Shown: in pieces, positions 63,000 through 64,000 of the stretch | Layout of the letters: the number at the start of each line of letters is the position of its first letter | Position numbering within the stretch: the stretch's first letter is position 1 | Assembly (NCBI RefSeq): GCF_024713945.1 | Contig: NC_134685.1 | Coordinates: 2,227,001-2,291,000, forward strand | Reading direction: 5' to 3' | Origin: Dermatophagoides farinae | Taxonomy: Eukaryota; Arthropoda; Arachnida; Sarcoptiformes; Pyroglyphidae | DNA length: 64,000 nucleotides | Notes under the pieces: model-generated | Databases searched by the model: none | Told to the model about the DNA's origin: nothing | What the model saw: the letters and a program-made list of their open reading frames with translations, nothing else | Program-made: the position numbers and the translations under genes

Positions 63000-63332
63000 C
63001 ATTACACACTATGTGTCTAAATATCCATTCAGAAGCAAGTTTTGTTTCAACTTTCTAAATCTGATGATGATGATAATTTTAAGCATAGAAATGGGAAATT
63101 ATTTTTCCTGTCAACCAAAAAAAAAAAAAAAAAAAAAAATTTATTTTTCATGTAGTGTAGTAATACGTCAATCGATTTTTAAATCATTTTTTTCCTCGTC
63201 AATTCATTAATTTTTATTATTGCAATCAGAAAAAAAACCAATAACAAATAGAAAATTGGATATCACATTGGATTTTATTTTATTTTTTTTTTAAAACATG
63301 AAAAAAAAATTTTTTTTTTTTAACCAAATCAA

Positions 63333-63984
63333 TCAATTTGGACAATTATTATAAATCACAAAACTAGTATCCATTAATTGACGAATAATATCGCCTAAAT
63401 TATATTCTGGTTCAATAATAATCAAATATGATTGCGATTGATGTATTGATGCTGCTGCTGATGATGATGATGATGAGGATTCATTTTCATTACTGGCTCC
63501 ATCAACAACATAATTATCATTCGATGATGATGATGATGATGGTAATATTGATCGACAATAAATATTCAACAATGTTTCAATTAAATCTTCTTTGATCGAA
63601 TCTATTCGATAGAAAAACAGGAAAAATAAATTAATTTTTTTGTTTGTTTTGAAAATTGAACTTACCCATACCTGATGAAATCATCATCATATTTTTTAAA
63701 ATCTTTACAAATTGTATAGCACTTGAATATTGTTTTGTTTGTATTAAATCACGTAGTTCAGCTTCATTTTCTTTACTTATGGTTGTCATTGATGATACAA
63801 TCGATGAGAATGAATATTGTTGATCAGTGGTGCTAGTGGTAGTGTGATGGTCATCACCAATATATTTAATTAAATTTTTTTTCAATTCACCAATTTCATT
63901 TGAATGATTAATAACCATTGGATAATTGTGTATTGATTTGATTGAATCGATAAATTTTAAATAACATTCATATAATAAATATAG
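63333..63984 (-). CDS. 3' end of an unrecognised gene (partial)
   Basis: Two exons on -: 63984-63666 (acceptor ttttcag, donor GTAAGT) and 63601-63333 (acceptor gaatag, ends at a stop). The join is in phase and reads ...MISSGMDSIKEDLIETLL.... The gene continues beyond the right edge. The visible 195 residues look helical and cytosolic (LYLLYECYLKFIDSIKS, ELRDLIQTKQYSSAIQFVKIL), interrupted by Ser/Asn- and Thr-rich low-complexity inserts, and end SFVIYNNCPN. No signal peptide or membrane span is seen. I do not recognise the family. The pattern of leucine-rich helices with loop insertions could suit the C terminus of a large scaffold or trafficking protein, but that is a guess. Its stop is about 330 bp upstream of the ALDH TATA box on the same strand. 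Confidence 0.6.
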
Positions 63985-64000
63985 CTGAAAATGCATTCGA

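Noticed and set aside
1-64000. tRNA, rRNA and CRISPR features
   Set aside because: I found no cloverleaf with a GGTTCRA-type B box, no rRNA-like sequence and no spaced repeat array; the regular repeats are ordinary microsatellites.

Overview
This is eukaryotic DNA: very AT-rich, full of short microsatellites (CA/TG, GAT/ATC, AAC/GTT, long A and T runs), with genes broken by many GT-AG introns, often shorter than 150 bp. The gene content (kainate-type glutamate receptor, hnRNP K, sugar transporter, class-3 aldehyde dehydrogenase) and BEL/Pao retrotransposons indicate an arthropod. Base composition and compact introns make me think of an astigmatid mite (dust-mite-like), but that is an inference from style, not a database match.

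Layout: 1-6132 is gene-free low-complexity DNA holding CTCF-like motifs. A three-exon MFS sugar transporter lies on + at 6133-7842. An hnRNP K homologue with three KH domains lies on - from about 19793 down to 10914. Its first KH domain is split by an intron carrying a complete BEL/Pao LTR retrotransposon (12842-18113). A second, different BEL/Pao element (23108-28332) sits about 3.3 kb upstream of the hnRNP K start. Each element has two LTRs that read as identical and one unbroken gag-pol frame, so both look recent. From 28333 to 42560 I find no gene. A 14-exon kainate-type ionotropic glutamate receptor occupies 60163-42561 on -. I could join all its exons with matching phases (about 1105 residues). 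A five-exon membrane-anchored ALDH3-type aldehyde dehydrogenase is at 62864-61069 on -. The last two exons of an unrecognised gene lie at the right edge.

The host genes do not form a pathway. They are a membrane transporter, an RNA-binding regulator, a synaptic channel and a lipid-aldehyde detoxification enzyme. The most interesting feature is the hnRNP K locus. Exon phases show that a short KH1 exon is missing exactly where element 1 sits. The element has no target-site duplication and its 3' LTR appears two bases short, which together suggest an insertion- or recombination-associated deletion (or an assembly collapse). Other points: CTCF-consensus-like motifs, a GC-AG intron in the receptor gene, and an intron-like segment inside the LTRs of element 2. 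I found no convincing wholly new system.
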